Source: Rapana venosa
Taxonomy: Eukaryota > Mollusca > Gastropoda > Neogastropoda > Muricidae
Direction of reading: 5' to 3'
Assembly (NCBI GenBank): GCA_028751875.1
Contig: CM054155.1
Coordinates: forward strand, 54,084,171-54,148,170
DNA length: 64,000 bases
This document shows positions 1 through 10,276 of the stretch, one piece after another; the first letter of the stretch is position 1, and each line of letters begins with the position of its first letter. The notes below the pieces were generated by a model. That model was not told where the DNA came from, searched no databases, and worked only from the letters and a program-made list of their open reading frames with translations. The position numbers and the translations under genes were made by a program.

Positions 1-111
1 TTGTTCTTCCTCTAGCCACATCTCCACCGTCGCCTTCATCCTCTTCCTCTGATTATTGTCCAAACTCACCACTTTCATCTTCATCCTCTCCACCTCCTTC
101 AGATCTCCTTC

Positions 112-1064
112 AAGTTTGTTTGTTCAATGTGCAGTCTGTCTGTCCAAATGGAAAAGCTGATTACATTACTGATTTTATCTCTGAAAAAACATTGACTTAA
201 CGTTCCTCACTGAAACTTGGCTTAAATGACATGGCCACGAGCCAAAACTTAAACAGCTGACTCCTCCAGGATATAAAGCTATTTTTTTCCCCGACTCTCT
301 CCAGGAGGTGGGATTGCCATCATCTACAAAGACATTTTGGAACCAGCTTTTTCTTTCAGTCACAACCTTCCATTTTCACACGAATCTTTTGAAGTTTGCG
401 AATCAATCTCAACCTAACTGGCCACTCTATTACTTTCTGCTGCCTTTACCACCCACCTCCTAGCCGAAAGAACCACCTGACATCTTCTCTTTTTCATCAA
501 GAATTCCAGTCACTCCTCATCCACTACAGCCTCTCTTCCAGTAAACTAATAATTCTTGGTGACTTCAACTTTCATTTCGATAATCAATCTTCTCCAGATG
601 TCAAGCGTCTTTCTCTTTCTCTGTCCAACCAATCTCTCTCCCAACTGGTAAATGAAGCAACGCACAGATCTGGTCATATTTTAGACTGGCTGATCACAAA
701 TGCTTCATTTAATCTTGTCCCATCTGTTTCTGTCACCGACGAACTGCATTCTGATCATTCTGCTATTCTTTTCCACCTTAACATCACAACACCTGTCAGA
801 AAGAAGAAATATGTTACTCGTCGCAATCTTAAGACCTTAGACATTCAATCCTTCTCTTCACAAGCTACGGAACGCTTTTCACAAACCTCTGACCACACTG
901 ACCTCGCTGAACTCTATAATACTATCCTCTGCCAATTGCTTGACGAGCATGCACCTCCTACAGACCATTGCCTGCCTGACAGACCCTGTGCGCCATGGTA
1001 CTCTCACGATATATTGATAGTGAAGCGCAAACGCCGGCAACTAGAACGGCAGTGGCGGAAGTAA
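112..1064 (+). pseudogene. LINE-A endonuclease domain, frameshifted
   Basis: This would encode the target-nicking APE-type endonuclease. Visible landmarks are FLTETWL near 190-215, GGGIAIIYKD from 304, GDFNFHFD near 560-580, LDWLITN near 685, and SDHSAILFH near 750-775, the last holding the catalytic Asp-His pair. The first part is spread over two other frames, so at least two small indels separate FLTETWL and GGGIAIIY from the long open stretch starting at 396. That stretch ends at a TAA near 1,062, beyond which the same frame continues towards the RT. The enzyme would not be made from this copy. Confidence 0.85.
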
Positions 1065-2945
1065 AAAACCGAAATCAATAAACAGCTTTTCCGAAAACAA
1101 GTAAACAAAGTCAAACACTTAATCCATTCAGCAAAGACAGACTACTACTCTTCCAAAAACCTGCGCTACATCCATAAAATCTCTTTTTTCCATCATCTCA
1201 AATCTCCTTGGATCTTCAAAAGAAACTCCTTTCCCTACCACCCACAAGCCTCTCTGAACTTCCATCCATCTTTTCTTCCTTCTTTTCAGACAAAGTCCGC
1301 AACATCCGCTCCAGACCTCGATCAGACTCCTTTCTAGCCGGCGCTCCCTGATTCCCAGTTTATTGGCACTCCTCTCTTCTCCTTCCATCCCACAAGTGAA
1401 AAAGAAATCACGACAATTCTGAAGGAAATAACTATAAAATAATACGACCTAGATCCCATACCTGCTCCTGTTTTCTCTCAATGCCTTCCACGACTGGTAC
1501 CTATTATCACTAAAATAGTAAACTCATCTCTTCTGTCAGGAAATTGTCCATCAGCTCTTAAGACCTTAATAGTAACACCTCTACTGAAAAAGTACGACCT
1601 TGATCCCAACATTCTGAAGAATTATAGACCTGTCTCAAACTTACCTTTTGTCTCTAAAGTACTAGAAAAAGATGTTCTCAAACAGCTCAACAGTCACCTT
1701 CATTCCAATGATCTCCTTCCCCCTTTTCAATCTGCCTATCGCCCCAACCACAGTACTGAAACCACCATAGTCCACACTTTGGATACACTTCTACTCGCTT
1801 CTGACGCATGAAAAATCTCTCTCCTCACTCTTCTCGACTTATCTGCAGCCTTCGACACTATGGATTACTCAATTCTTCTTTCTCGCCTCCAAAATACGTT
1901 TGGTATTAATGGCACAGCCCTCACCTGGTTTAGTTCATACCTCACAGACCGATTCCAGAAAGTTATCGTAAACAAAACTCAATCAGAACCTGTCAAACTG
2001 GAATGTGGAGTCCCACAGGGATCAGTTCTGGGCCCTGTTCTCTTCAATCTCTATACTGCTCCACTCTCACATATAATAAACCACCATCATATTGGTTACC
2101 ATTTCTATGCCGATGATACTCAGCTTCAATGCAGTGATACTGTTGAAAACTTGCCTTCCCTCCTGACAAATATGTCCAACTGCCTTCAAGACATTCAAAA
2201 CTGGATGACTCAGAACAATTTACAACTTAATGCTGATAAAACCGAAGCCATGGTCATAGGGACCGAACATAATCTTTCCTCCATCGCAACAACTTCAATA
2301 GAATTCGGCAATACGACAGTCCCTTTAGCCAACTCTGTGAAGTATTTAGGTGTAGTTCTGGACAACACACTCTCTATGAAAAAATTAATCACCCAGACCT
2401 GCCAGTCTTGCTACTATCAATTACGGTGCATAAGCGCAATTTGCAAGTATCTGTCCACTGAAGCAACTTCCAAGCTTGTCACGTCTCTCATTCTTCCACG
2501 TTTAGACTATTGTAATTCTCTTTTGGTTGGCCTACCAGCATCATCCATCCACTCTCTTCAACGCATACAAAACTCTGCAGCTCGACTGGTCCTAAGAAAG
2601 AAAAAATCTGAACACATCACTCCTCTTCTGCGATCTCTTCACTGGCTGCCTGTCTCACAGAGGCTGAAGTATAAGACCAATACCCTCTGTTTCAAATGTC
2701 TTCACAAATGTGCACCCTCTTATCTCTCTAGCTGTCTTAACCTGTATACTCCAATCTGTTCCCTTCGCTCAGCTGCAGATACTTTGTGCTTTCGAACACC
2801 CAGATTCAAACAAACCACTATTGGCCGTCGCTCTTTCTCTGTTTCTGGTCCATCCACTTGGAATGAACTTCCTCTTTCACTTCGCAAAAAGCCTTCACTT
2901 GATACCTTCAAATTCAGCCTCAAAACGCACTTATTTTCTACCTGA
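1065..2945 (+). pseudogene. LINE-A reverse transcriptase, interrupted by nonsense codons
   Basis: RT blocks occur in order: KNYRPVSNLPFVSKVLEK near 1,618-1,670, FQSAYRPNHSTET near 1,728-1,765, LLDLSAAFDTMDYS near 1,830-1,868 (first catalytic Asp), CGVPQGSVLGPVLF near 2,002-2,043, and YADDTQL from 2,106 (catalytic Asp pair). The C-terminal part carries YCNSLLVGLP and GPSTWNELPLSLR, typical of L2/CR1 proteins. The stretch 1,860-2,945 is fully open (361 codons), but stops near 1,337, 1,438 and 1,809 in the same frame cut it off from the endonuclease. A start at 1,860 would lie inside the RT fold, so I treat it as the surviving end of a dead ORF2 rather than a gene. Confidence 0.9.
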
Positions 2946-3016
2946 CACTTTCCCCTCATATCTGTTCCTAATTTTTTAACAGCATTCATCACCTCCTTCA
3001 TCACCACCTGTGTGAG

Positions 3017-3018
3017 GT

Positions 3019-3063
<45 letters not shown>
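3017..3063. repeat. (TG)n microsatellite at the junction of two LINE 3' ends
   Basis: About 47 bp of almost pure TG follows the 3' end of LINE-A and directly abuts the ATTCAG hexamer run that ends LINE-B on the other strand. Confidence 0.95.
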
Positions 3064-3065
<2 letters not shown>

Positions 3066-3149
3066 TTCAGATTCAGATTCAGAATATTTTATTGCCATTT
3101 AAATCATGTAGACTTATTTGACACAACAAAAACATCAACTATAATTATA

Positions 3150-5352
3150 TTATCTATTTTGGCTAAAAGTGATGTACACTAAAAACATGTTGTATTTTAC
3201 TTCTCTTTTTCTCTCTTTCAAACACTCATACACATATCTGATGATATCTGCTTGATATATATCAACTGTGGTTATGTCACTTAATTTATGTACACAGTTT
3301 TTGCTTTCTTTGTCTTTCGTTTTGATTTTTAATAACAAATTATTTCTGAGTTCATCATATAAAATGCATTCATCAAGTAAATGAAATTCATCTTCAATTT
3401 TGTTACAGTGTCTACATTTTCTGTCCTCTCTGGATATATTTTGGTGTCTCCCTTCCTCTATCATTAAATTGTGACAGCTTGTGCGAAATTTACAATATGT
3501 CTTCTTATGAGTTTTGTTTTCATAGTTTACTAAGTATGGTTCTAATCTGTATTCTTTGGTAGCAAAATCATAAAATTTTAGTTTTGCAAATTCTTTCTTT
3601 TGTAGATCCAAAATGGTTTATACATGTCCTCAAGTTTTCTTCTAACAGCATAACTCAACCGATGAACATTAAGAGTGCTTTGGTTCTTCCAGACATGTTT
3701 GAAATCCAATTGTGTACAGAATATTTTCACTGTGTTTATCCATTTATCGTGTGTATTATTCTGATACAAAAATCGTATACTATTCTAATATAAGAGTCTG
3801 GTTTTGATTCTGTCAAATGAATCCAAAAGGATATTATCTGGCATATGATTTTAAGGGTCAGTGGAATCTCCCTAATTCACCCAAAGTGGGTAGTACTAAT
3901 GCTTTTTTATGAACTCCTATCATTTGTTTACAAAATTTTACATGGAAATTCTCATACAAAAACTGATTGGATAAGCATGTCTTGAACAGTTTATCAATAT
4001 GAAACTCTGTCTCCCCATTAAAACAAAAAGGAAACCAAACTTCTGCCCCATAGGTTTAAACAGGGGTTATCAGTGAGTCGAATAAACGCATTATTATAGT
4101 AGTCTTTAAATTTTGTCCATGAATTGCTCTTTTAAAGGCGTATATTGCTTTGTTGCTTTGTTTTACTAAATGTTCTTGTGTTGCTTGAAATTTCCCGTTC
4201 TGATGAAAAACGACACCTAGATATTTATAAGTTTCTACTGTTTCAATTACATGCTCTCCACATTTAAATGAATTGGAATTTTAGGAGGTGATCTCGTAAA
4301 GACTATTACCTTTGTTTTTGTTTTGTTTATCTTTAAACCCAATTAGAACAGTAATTCTTGCAGTTTGTTCAGTTTAGTTTGAAGACCTATTTTGGTTGTT
4401 GATAGCAATGCCAGGTCATCAGCATAGAGTAAACAAGGAATTCTGTCTTTTGCGGTTATATATGGCGAATCTTTCTCATCAGTATATTGAACTATATCAT
4501 TGACATATACATTAAATAATGTAGAACTTATGTATTTCCCTGATGTACCCCTTTTCTGACTATGATTTCATCTGTGTGTTTGCCTCGTATTTTTGTAAAT
4601 ATTGTTGCATTGGAATACATGTTTTTAATGACATTAAAAGTTTTGTCTGTTATTCCTATTTCGTTAACTTATAAGAAGACCCTCGTGCCACACATTATCA
4701 AACGCTTTCTGAAAATCTACAAAGCAGCAATAAAGTCTTTAGTTTTTACTTTCAGTACACTATCTATTAAATTGTTAAGTAGGAAGATATGGTCCGTTGT
4801 TCTGCATGCTTTTCTGAAACCAGCTTGTTCTCTGACAATACTATTGTTATTTTCTAAATATTCAGAATTCTATGGTTCAGTATTTGACAAAAAAGTTTTT
4901 CCAATAGTGTTTGTCAACGTTATTCCTCTGTATTTTCTGGGTTGTATATGCATCCGTTTTTATAGATTGGGACATTCACTCCTACTTTCCAGTCACAGGG
5001 ATATATACCCGTTCTAATACTAAATTGAAAATATTCCGCATTATCTCTATAACATTAGATGAAACTGATTTGATCATTTCGTTTGTGATTCCATCTTTCC
5101 AGGCGATTTGTATTTTTCAGCTTTTTGATTGTTTTTGTAATTCCTCTGTTGTAATTTGCTATCTAGCAGTGGGTTATTAGATACTTTTAATTTATTAAAC
5201 CTGATTTGTACTTGCTTTTTGTGGTCTGGATCTATTTGCGGTTCTTTACCAATAAGTGTTTTTAAGTGTTCAGTCCATTTACTGCTACTAATATGATTAT
5301 GATGTTTTAATCCATCATCTTCGCTTTCTTTAATTTTTGTAAAGTTTTCCAC
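3150..5352 (-). pseudogene. LINE-B reverse transcriptase and C-terminal zinc finger, frameshifted
   Basis: On the minus strand RT text begins with KSPGKMESQTK-like sequence near 5,110 (the frame shift hides the usual SPGKDGITNE), then KGVHQGNT near 4,540 (QG block) and LLYADDLALLST with the catalytic pair at 4,415-4,426. The last open piece (3,150-3,611, 153 codons) has a finger with Cys and His spaced as CRHC...EFHLLDEC near 3,360-3,410. From about 3,800 to 5,070 stops fall in all frames, so this part is heavily decayed. No function is expected. Confidence 0.83.
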
Positions 5353-5779
5353 AATATACTCGGATCTTCGTCAATGGCATCATGTAGCTGTGATACTAGT
5401 GAATTTTTGAAGATTTTCTTTTTTTTTTATTAAAGTATTATATTGTTTTTCTTTTCATAAAGTATTTTTCTCGAAGTCAGGTTTAACGGAGTTCTATTTA
5501 TTGCATTTAGTAGAGACTTGACTTCTTTTCTTGTACTGTTACATTCCGAATCAAACCATTTTTTATTGTGTTTAATTCTTCTTACCGGTTTTGACTTTCT
5601 GGTCTTCAAGCTTAATTGTGCTACTTTGAGAAAGATATCAGACAGCTGTCTGGAATATTCATTTACGACGTTTGAGGAATCAGGCTGCTTTGTACTTTGT
5701 TTTATTTGTTTTAATACTGTATTTGTTTCAGTTTTTTATTTGTGTTATGTGTGATTGTATGCTGGTAGTAGAAGTGCCT

Positions 5780-6753
5780 TTCAAATTGTCCCTTTGGAAT
5801 TTGTATCCCATACAAAATGTGTTTGTTGTGGTGAATCTTTAGTAATATACTCTGCCTGTGTGTCCTTTACTATTTTGATAGACCTCTGCAAACGTGTTTT
5901 GTCTATATCTGGTATATCTATATCTAAATCTAGTGTGCAATGATCAGAGTATTCCATTAAATCTCTAACTTTCATATGCTTCACCTCTTTCATAAATGAT
6001 TTTGAACAATGAAATAATCCACAACACTACAACCTTGAGTTGAAAGCATGTAAATCTACCCTGTAAATCTCCTAATGTTCGGCCATTTATATATATTAAT
6101 TGATTGTCGGTACAAATATTAGTTAAAAGTCTACCATATTTGTGTACAATTCTATCCATTGAGCACCTTTGATAGCATTGGTCATATTCATTTTCTTCAG
6201 GTAAAATTGTAGTAACTTGGTTCTGGATCTATTCTATAAAGTCAGTCAGTCTTCCTGATCGCGCATTTAGATCTCCGCACAGTATTATCTGACCTCTTTC
6301 AGACAAACTTTCTAGTCTTGTTCTTAAATTTTCCCATATTTTCTGTGTATGAACTTTTCCAAAAGAAGAAAATTCGGGTGGAATATATGCACATCCTATA
6401 AAAATATTCTTGTTTGATGATCTTAATGAGTTTTCCTGTATCATTTGCATCCACACAATATCTGAACTATTTTGCGGTAACAATTTATACTTTTTTCGAT
6501 AATCTTCCTTAATGAAAACTGAAATACCTCCTGAAGCACTGACAGATCTATTTCTTTTGGTCTGCATGTAGTGCACTGACATATATCCTGGTAGAGTTAC
6601 ATCTTCTACAGATTTTTATCTAAATGTGTTTCTTGTAAAATTATTACATCGTATAATATCAACATGTCTTTTATGTGTACGTCATTTAGTTTGTTTACAT
6701 TAATTCCATCAACTTTTCCATAGATACTTCTAATATTCCACGATAATATTCTC
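5780..6753 (-). pseudogene. LINE-B endonuclease domain
   Basis: Landmarks on the minus strand are MRILSWNIRS at the start (6,753), VIILQETHL near 6,640, SGGISVFIKED near 6,515, IGCAYIPPE near 6,400, ILCGDLNARSG near 6,275, and MEYSDHCTLDLDI near 5,950 with the Asp-His pair. A stop lies soon after LQETHLDKN, and shifts occur near 6,225 and 6,030, so only pieces of 60-117 codons stay open. The order matches an APE-type endonuclease of a LINE ORF2, and the start is chosen because it is the first Met just before the SWNIRS core strand. Confidence 0.82.
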
Positions 6754-6760
6754 ATGTTTT

Positions 6761-7149
6761 ACTCATTTGTTAAATATCATTGTGAACACAGAGATCTTTT
6801 CAATGTGGTAAACAAACCATGTGCATATCATTTTAATGAATTGTGGTTGTTTCTTTTCCGTTATAATATCTCTAAATATAGAAATGTTTTCCATTCTTAT
6901 CATTGTTTAACTGTCTACTATACCAAAACAACACGGCAACAAATTACATAATCATTAAAATTTACATAATCAAGAGATTAATTTTACGTTAAGAGTGTAT
7001 TCATATTTTAACTATTAATTAAAAAAACTTGACAAATCTATCCATTGTATCCGAAAAAACAAAATTAGATATATTAAATGATATCATGTGTTCAAAAGAC
7101 TTTAACTGGGACAGACTTTCTTTGGGTTAATACCACTGCACCAGACTGG
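6761..7149. other. AT-rich spacer without a recognisable gene
   Basis: The stretch upstream (minus strand) of the LINE-B start is AT-rich and has no coding signal. It contains at 6,782-6,809 an inverted, imperfect copy of 9,976-10,003, the 5' flank of the ORF1 below. Confidence 0.5.
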
Positions 7150-7240
7150 TGTTTGTGTGTGTGTGTGTGTGCGTGCGTGCGTGCGCGCGCGCGCGTGTGT
7201 GTGTGTGTGGTGTGTGTGTGTGTGTGTGTGTGGTGTGTGT
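7150..7240. repeat. (TG)n/(CG)n-containing microsatellite
   Basis: Alternating purine-pyrimidine tract of TG with an internal block of GCGTGCGTGCGCGCGC, then TG again with two GGT interruptions. Confidence 0.95.
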
Positions 7241-7429
7241 AACCTACATACTTTCTATATTTCACAATCTCTTGGACTTGTTTATTCTATACAAGTAAGT
7301 AGATCTATTTACGCCATCGAAAGTGTACAGGGCTAAGTACCTTTGATCAACAATTGAAATCAAAGATTTTTTTTTTAATGACGTAGTGTCATCTGGCATC
7401 ACATTGTTGTTATTTGTATCTGGTACTCA

Positions 7430-7625
7430 AGTAGTGTGTGTATGTGTGTGTGTGTGTTTGAACGCGTGTGCGTGCATGTTGCGTGCGCGTTTGTGTATGT
7501 GAGTGCGCATGTGCGCGTGTATATATATGTGTACGTGAGTGTGGGTAAGTTGTCTATGTGTAAGTGTGTGTATCATGAGGTAAGGTGCATGTATGTGTAT
7601 TGGAAGGGGGAAGGGGGGGGGGGAG
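7430..7625. repeat. Imperfect TG-rich tract ending in a G run
   Basis: Degenerate TGTGTG/TGCGTG sequence to about 7,570, then a G-rich stretch at 7,604-7,624. On the minus strand it lies at the 3' end of the ORF1 pseudogene and makes a His/Thr-rich readthrough that is not protein-like. Confidence 0.85.
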
Positions 7626-7649
7626 TTGCCTCTATCTGCATGTTTCCTA

Positions 7650-9962
7650 TTATTTGTATATATGTACGTGATAGATGTATATGTTATCTTAATATCTGTA
7701 TGTACCAGTCTTTGATTACACCTTTCATTTTTGTATTTCTCCAGCCATGGTGTTGAATGGTCCCCAGTTTTGTTCCCGTCTATGCAGATGGTAGTAACCT
7801 TGTGTCTCCAGGTCAGTTCATCTTCCTCCTTTCTGTCGTCATGGTCGTACTTCCAGTCAGTGTTGTAGTGCCATCTATTGCTCGTCCAGTCCTTCACAAC
7901 CACCTTCCCTGTCACCTTTCCATCCTTGTTGGTTCCTTTCTGTGACGTCTGTAGCCACTGTTGCCCCATCTTTCAGTCCACGGTCGTGATGTCTGTTATT
8001 CCATGTCTTCTGTCTCCATGCTGTGTGCGTCTTCTCCATTGCCGTCCGTTTCCGTCCCAAGCAGTGTATCTTTGATGTGTCGCATTTCTTGTCCCGTTCT
8101 GGTGAAATGGCTCATCATTCACATTTTCTTGAGTTCTGTATTTGTTCCGTTTGTATTGGCCTATCCAAATCTTTTTGTCATTTGCTGATTGTTGTTGGTC
8201 ACAGTATCTGTCAGCATTGTTCGATTGCATTATTTGAACGTCATTTGGTCGTTTTTATTTCAGGTACTGTCTCTGTTGTCTTTCAGTCTGCCATCCAATT
8301 TCTCTTTTCTGTATTTCAAATTTCTTGCCGAATTTTGGTCGTGGTTTATGTTTTTTGACTGTCCAGCACCGTGCGTGTAGGTGTCGACCTATGCTGCCTG
8401 CCAGTATTCCACAGCCTCGTGCTGAGGGATGGGTGGTGTCCCGGAACAGGGCTCTGTTTTGGGGGTTCAGGGTGTGGTCGATGAAAGAGATATTGTCAAG
8501 GTGGAACAAATCACCATACACAAAAGCGTTGAATATTTTTCTTTTAGCTTCAAGTTCTTTTTCGGTTGTAGAAATGGTCTGGCTGATAACTATTTGTGTG
8601 TCTTTGAATTCCTCATTGATTTTTTTGACCACCTGTGTCATTTTCTGACTTGCTGTTTTTGCTGTTTCGTTCTTCAAGTTGTTCAAACCACAGTGAATTA
8701 GTATTACTTCAGGGGTCGACTTGATTTTTTCTATTTCTTTTTGACAGTCATTTATTGTGTATATATTTTTCTTCTTGATGGCAAGTCCGTATGAGCTTCC
8801 TAATCGCTCAGCGTCAATACCATCCAGTACAGAGTCATGTAACATCAGAACATATGGAAGACTGCCTGAAGTCATGTTTTCATTGACATTTTTATCATCG
8901 AATTCTTCTTCTTCAGTACTTGAGCTCAGAGTACCATCGTCATCTGTGACACAATTCATATCTTCTTGCTTGGTTTCGTGATCGCATATATCTAGTAGAG
9001 GGAGGCTGTTTTCTGGAAATGTCATCGGTATACTTTCCGACAAGGTAGTTATGGGGTTCTCGTTGTTCGCAATCTTTTTCGTGCTGTCTTGTTTTGATTT
9101 TTGTTTGATAGTTTTCTTTGAAGTTCTTTGTTTTCTTTTTTGACTGTCATTACTTTTCGGCGTTTTGTTTGCTGATGATTTGCGTAATTCTTTTTCACAG
9201 ACTGCCGCATTGATGTTTTGAGGTTCTGAGTAGTACCATGGTCTGTATTGTTCTTTCAATTCATTGAATGATGAGTACATGTGCTCTGCTAGTGTGCTCA
9301 CTGCCTTTTCTAGGTTACAGACCATTGCCTTAAGTTCTGTGACTTTGGCTTCTAAGATGATTTTGTCATCATTTGCGCATGACTTTTTTTCGATGAGTGA
9401 CGTCATTTCTTGATTTGCGTCATTTGTCAAGTTTGCCTGTCTATCGATTTCCTCCAGTATTTGTTCAGACCCAAATTTTGCTTCGGCACAGATCTGGCAT
9501 GTGTATATTCTTGTAGATCTGGCAAAAATACAGATCTGGTATTTAGGGAGTGAGGTACAGGCCCAATGGATCTTCCTGTTAACACTCACTGCACTTTAAG
9601 GTTTTTCCTTCAAATTGTCTGCTACATATGCATGTCTGTTTCATTTGCAGTCAGTACGTGTTTTCTGTCCGTTTCTTTCTGTGCTGTCGCATTCTTCATC
9701 AGCTCTGCATTCATCATCGTCATCTTCTTCTTTGTTTTGTCATTTTCATCTCTACTATAAACCATACCACTGGCGGACATCTAATCCCTGATTGTTCATT
9801 GCTTCAACTGCTTTTTTCTAAGCTGTCATAACTTTTGTGGGCTGCTCCCTGGTAGCCTAAAACTGATGTACTCGCCTCATTCCAAGTCGTGAAGATTCCA
9901 ATCGTTCTCCCTTTAGTCACAGCGTAAAATTTCGTGTCACATCCTTTCTTTTTTCGTGACAT
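7650..9962 (-). pseudogene. LINE ORF1: RNase H1-type hybrid-binding domain, PHD-like finger, coiled coil, SGNH esterase
   Basis: The reading begins at an ATG at 9,962 (MSRKKKGCD). An RNase H1 N-terminal hybrid-binding domain follows (FYAV, GR, GIF, TWNEA, GYQGA, HKSYDSLEKA). One extra A in an A-run near 9,812 shifts the frame; reading past it gives a normal domain end near 9,780. An acidic linker and a Cys cluster (near 9,595-9,650) follow; after another shift the frame is open for 444 codons (9,589-8,255): IHWACTSLP and YTCQIC of a PHD-like finger (residues 7-34), a coiled coil (about 43-110), a Lys-rich tract (about 135-175), an acidic tract (about 215-233) and an SGNH fold (about 246-405) with HDS, HCGLNN and DTTHPS blocks. 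The same frame continues through a TAA at 8,254 and a TGA near 7,971 as a Gln/Arg-rich tail. PHD plus SGNH in ORF1 is known for CR1-like LINEs; the hybrid-binding domain is the odd part. Confidence 0.82.
8255..9589 (-). CDS. Open 444-codon segment of the ORF1 (PHD-like C-half, coiled coil, SGNH)
   Basis: This is the longest uninterrupted frame in the window. Its ATG at 9,589 lies inside the zinc finger and is not the natural start: the N-terminal Cys ligands sit just upstream in another frame. The SGNH part shows the serine block as LHDSVLDG (residues 249-256), the Asn block as GLNN (301-304) and the Asp-His block as DTTHPS (384-389), so the catalytic Ser, Asp and His candidates are kept. In LINEs such esterase domains are thought to act on lipids or aid RNP handling; that is inference here. 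Listed as CDS only because it is open; it belongs to the pseudogene above. Confidence 0.7.
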   Translation of the reverse strand: MSVNRKIHWACTSLPKYQICIFARSTRIYTCQICAEAKFGSEQILEEIDRQANLTNDANQEMTSLIEKKSCANDDKIILEAKVTELKAMVCNLEKAVSTLAEHMYSSFNELKEQYRPWYYSEPQNINAAVCEKELRKSSANKTPKSNDSQKRKQRTSKKTIKQKSKQDSTKKIANNENPITTLSESIPMTFPENSLPLLDICDHETKQEDMNCVTDDDGTLSSSTEEEEFDDKNVNENMTSGSLPYVLMLHDSVLDGIDAERLGSSYGLAIKKKNIYTINDCQKEIEKIKSTPEVILIHCGLNNLKNETAKTASQKMTQVVKKINEEFKDTQIVISQTISTTEKELEAKRKIFNAFVYGDLFHLDNISFIDHTLNPQNRALFRDTTHPSARGCGILAGSIGRHLHARCWTVKKHKPRPKFGKKFEIQKREIGWQTERQQRQYLK

Positions 9963-10056
9963 TTCATGCACAATCACCACATTCACCAGATCTCTGTGTT
10001 CACTAGAAATCGCTTAACGTCTGGTAGTCGCCATCTTGACCGGATCTTGACACGAC

Positions 10057-10077
10057 TGTGTGTGTGTGTGTGTGTGT

Positions 10078-10111
<34 letters not shown>

Positions 10112-10125
10112 GTGTGTGTGTGCGC
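10057..10125. repeat. (TG)n microsatellite
   Basis: About 69 bp of TG with two interruptions, just 5' of the ORF1 element. Confidence 0.95.
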
Positions 10126-10179
10126 ATGAACTTGAAATATCTTCTGTTATTTGAGGAAAGTTGCATGCGTTTAAATAAT

Positions 10180-10275
10180 TGAGTGCAAGCGCTTCGATTT
10201 GTTTCTTTTACAAGATTCAGCGCTATATAAATTCAATATATTATCATTATTATTATTACTAGTATTATTATTAAA
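10180..10275 (+). mobile_element. SINE-B 3' tail fragment (GCGCTATATAAA + ATT repeats)
   Basis: The sequence contains GCGCTTCGATTTG, ACAAGATTCAGCGCTATATA and ends in an ATT-type simple repeat. The same tail recurs at 32,635-32,720 (-), 49,195-49,303 (+) and 55,310-55,406 (+). The copy lacks a tRNA-like head, so it is 5'-truncated. It runs directly into the 36-bp minisatellite. Confidence 0.85.
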
Positions 10276-10276
10276 A

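Larger units (their letters stand above)
1..3016 (+). mobile_element. LINE-A: L2/CR1-like non-LTR retrotransposon, nearly complete ORF2, inactivated
   Basis: An apurinic-type endonuclease region (about 112-1,060) is followed by a reverse transcriptase (about 1,600-2,945), the usual order of a LINE ORF2. The 5' end lies outside the window. From about position 396 to 2,945 the coding text stays in one frame and is broken by in-frame stops near 1,062, 1,337, 1,438 and 1,809. Before 396 there are at least two frameshifts. The 3' end is a short untranslated stretch running into a (TG)n tract, as L2-type LINEs often end in simple repeats. Clade assignment (L2 or CR1) is by motif likeness only; a tree of the RT domain would settle it. 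Confidence 0.88.
3064..6760 (-). mobile_element. LINE-B: non-LTR retrotransposon ORF2 with hexamer tail, inactivated
   Basis: On the minus strand an endonuclease starts at an ATG near 6,753 (MRILSWNIRSIYGK) and is followed by RT motifs and a C-terminal Cys/His finger. The element ends at 3,064 in tandem GAATCT units, a plausible self-priming tail. The coding text is broken by many frameshifts and stops but nearly the whole ORF2 can be followed. The C-terminal CRHCNKIEDEFHLLDEC pattern is common in mollusc and annelid LINEs of the I/Nimb/CR1 kind; I do not assign a clade. Target-site duplications were not found because the tail borders a microsatellite. Confidence 0.85.

Noticed and set aside
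1860..2945. The 361-codon frame as an expressed gene
   Set aside because: The start would fall inside the RT fold; upstream RT blocks are in the same frame behind nonsense codons.
3150..6582. Plus-strand frames of 60-151 codons
   Set aside because: They are antisense to the LINE-B coding text and show no motif of their own.
8255..9589. The 444-codon frame as a host esterase gene
   Set aside because: The finger, coiled coil, basic tract and SGNH order is that of a LINE ORF1; the N-terminus and C-terminal tail continue in disrupted frames, and LINE ORF2 lies downstream on the same strand.
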